In this document: positions 6,302 through 7,574 of the stretch, piece after piece
Layout of the letters: every line of letters starts with the position of its first letter
Numbering within the stretch: position 1 is the stretch's first letter
Assembly (NCBI GenBank): GCA_937915335.1
Contig: CALDLZ010000322.1
Location: 1 to 7,574 of the forward strand
Reading direction: 5' to 3'
Source: an uncultured Faecalibacterium sp.
GTDB taxonomy: Bacteria > Bacillota > Clostridia > Oscillospirales > Ruminococcaceae
DNA length: 7,574 nucleotides
Position numbers and translations under genes: made by a program
Notes under the pieces: model-generated
The model's database searches: none
Told to the model about the DNA's origin: nothing
What the model saw: the letters and a program-made list of their open reading frames with translations, nothing else

Positions 6302-7574
6302 GTAAAAGATCTCCAGCACTTTTTCCAGTGCCATGCCGCGGCTGGCCTTGACCAGCAGGGCATCGCCGGGCTGCATCTTCCTGAGCAGGGCCTCGGCGGC
6401 CTGAGCATAGGTGTCGGCGTGGAGGGTGGGCAGACCCTTGGCGGCGGCGACCACCGCAATGCGCTTGGCCTGCTCGCCATAAGTGATGAGGTAGTCCACG
6501 TTGTTTTCCACAGCCTGACGGCCCACTTCCTCGTGGGCGGCGCGACTGATATCGCCCAGTTCCAGCATATCGCCCAGCAGGGCAAAGCGGCGTTTGCAGG
6601 GGTATTCCTTGAACATCTCCAGAGCGGCCTTCATGCTGTCGGGGTTGGCGTTGTAGCAGTCCTCAATGACATCCACGCCCCGGCAGTGCACGACTTTCTG
6701 GCGCATACCGGTCTGCTCAAAATCAGCCAGACCGGCAATGACCTTGCGGGCATCCAGACCCAGACGGGTGGCGGCGCAGTAGGCGGCCAGAGCGTTGGCA
6801 ACATTGTGCTTTCCCATGGCGGGGATCTTCACCATAAAGGTCCCCTCTTCGTGGTCCTCGAGCACGAAACTCATACCCTTTTCATCCTGCTGGATGGACA
6901 GGGCACAGACATCGGCGTTCTCATCGCCCAGACTGAACCAGACCGGGCGGACATGGGCGGGCAGAGCAGCCTTGCGCAGGAAGGGGTCATCCCCGTTCAG
7001 CACCAGTGGGGCACCCTCAGGCAGACCGGCGCAGATCTCCAGCTTTGCCTTGCAGATGTTCTCCTGACTGCCCAGGTTGCCGATATGGGACACGCCGATG
7101 CAGGTGATGATGCCCACATCCGGGCGGGCGCACTTGCTCAGGCGCTCGATCTCGCCGGCGTGGCTCATGCCCATCTCCACCACGGCATACTCGGTATCCT
7201 TCCCGATGCGGAACATGGTGCGGGGCAGGCCCAGCTCATTGTTCTGGTTGCCCTCTGTCTTGATGGTATTGCCAAAGCCCGCAATGGCGGCATAGGTCAT
7301 CTGCTTTGTGGTGGTCTTGCCCACGCTGCCGGTCACACCCACCACTTTGGGGTGGAACTGGCTGCGGTAATTGGCCCCCATCACCATCATGGCGTGGTAA
7401 CTGTCCGGGCAGAGAACGCTCTTTTCCTCGGGCACGCCCTCCACAGGGTGGTTCAGCACCACGCAGAGCGCGCCGTTTTCCAGCGCTTTGGCGGCAAAAT
7501 CGTGGCCGTCAAACTTTTCACCCGGGAACGCCACAAAAATGCACCCGGGGCAGACCTCGCGGCTGTCGGTGGTC
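6293..7574 (-). CDS. murF: UDP-N-acetylmuramoyl-tripeptide--D-alanyl-D-alanine ligase MurF (5' end cut by window edge)
   Basis: Cytoplasmic Mur ligase that uses ATP to join D-Ala-D-Ala to UDP-MurNAc-tripeptide, giving the pentapeptide precursor used by MraY. About 426 codons are visible and the frame stays open to the right edge. The GTG at 7532-7534 is internal, because the in-frame upstream codons read TTDSREVCPGCIFVAF, the typical DSR start of the MurF N-terminal domain. About 20-30 N-terminal residues are therefore missing. Other motifs are the ATP P-loop GSVGKTTTK (about 7304-7330), NNELGLPRT, VEMGMS (about 7163-7180), the probable carbamylated Lys in AKLEI (codon 7043-7045), HNVANALAA and DCYNANPDSM (6632-6661). 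The YNANPDSM block separates MurF from MurC, MurD and MurE. The C-terminal domain is complete and ends at the TAA at 6293-6295. The gene is first in this visible part of the operon. Confidence 0.96.
   Translation of the reverse strand, partial: TTDSREVCPGCIFVAFPGEKFDGHDFAAKALENGALCVVLNHPVEGVPEEKSVLCPDSYHAMMVMGANYRSQFHPKVVGVTGSVGKTTTKQMTYAAIAGFGNTIKTEGNQNNELGLPRTMFRIGKDTEYAVVEMGMSHAGEIERLSKCARPDVGIITCIGVSHIGNLGSQENICKAKLEICAGLPEGAPLVLNGDDPFLRKAALPAHVRPVWFSLGDENADVCALSIQQDEKGMSFVLEDHEEGTFMVKIPAMGKHNVANALAAYCAATRLGLDARKVIAGLADFEQTGMRQKVVHCRGVDVIEDCYNANPDSMKAALEMFKEYPCKRRFALLGDMLELGDISRAAHEEVGRQAVENNVDYLITYGEQAKRIAVVAAAKGLPTLHADTYAQAAEALLRKMQPGDALLVKASRGMALEKVLEIFYKE

Noticed and set aside
5318..6305. 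Several plus-strand and alternate minus-strand open frames across the mraY-like gene, considered as signs of a frameshift that would explain its missing motifs.
   Set aside because: The recognisable MraY motifs before and after the altered residues (LDD, DGVDG, APLH) all lie in one continuous frame, so no frameshift is needed. The other frames give Arg/Pro/Ser-rich shadow proteins.
6293..7534. The GTG at 7532-7534 as the murF start.
   Set aside because: In-frame codons upstream to the window edge encode the conserved DSR ... PG-x-x-FVA motif of MurF, so this codon is an internal Val and the real start is outside the window.

Overview
This window is a tightly packed, single-direction segment of a division and cell wall (dcw) cluster. 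It reads entirely on the minus strand, from right to left. In transcription order the genes are murF (5' end beyond the right edge), a divergent mraY, ftsW, murG, divIB/ftsQ and murE (3' end beyond the left edge). Gaps between genes are only 9 to 36 nt. Most Shine-Dalgarno (SD) sites overlap or abut the preceding stop codon, so this is almost certainly one co-transcribed, translationally coupled operon. No promoter, terminator, RNA gene, mobile element or CRISPR array was seen, and no stretch over about 40 nt lacks a gene.

The DNA is GC-rich (roughly 60% by eye), SD sites are strong AAGGAGG types, and the MurG, FtsW and MurE motif variants look Firmicute-like. Together these suggest a GC-rich member of Clostridia, possibly the Oscillospiraceae/Ruminococcaceae (Faecalibacterium, Subdoligranulum, Gemmiger type). 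That placement is inference, not proof.

The genes cover successive peptidoglycan precursor steps. MurE adds the third amino acid of the stem peptide and MurF adds D-Ala-D-Ala. The MraY position normally makes lipid I, MurG makes lipid II, and FtsW polymerises lipid II at the septum. DivIB/FtsQ belongs to the divisome regulatory complex. No murD lies between mraY and ftsW, its common place, and murE sits downstream of divIB instead of beside murF.

The most notable feature is the MraY-family protein. It is intact and membrane-spanning, and it sits in the canonical mraY position. However, the nearly invariant Asp of the GD-x-GS motif is Ser, the HHH motif is HRW, the Asn of the N-x-x-D-G-x-D-G motif is Arg, and the basic motif before PTMGG is replaced by a Pro/Glu/Gln-rich linker. 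It looks like a MraY pseudoenzyme or strongly repurposed homologue. If so, a catalytic MraY must be encoded elsewhere. A second oddity is a 551-residue DivIB with a long arginine-rich cytoplasmic tail and a long acidic Thr/Pro/Ala-rich extracytoplasmic tail.
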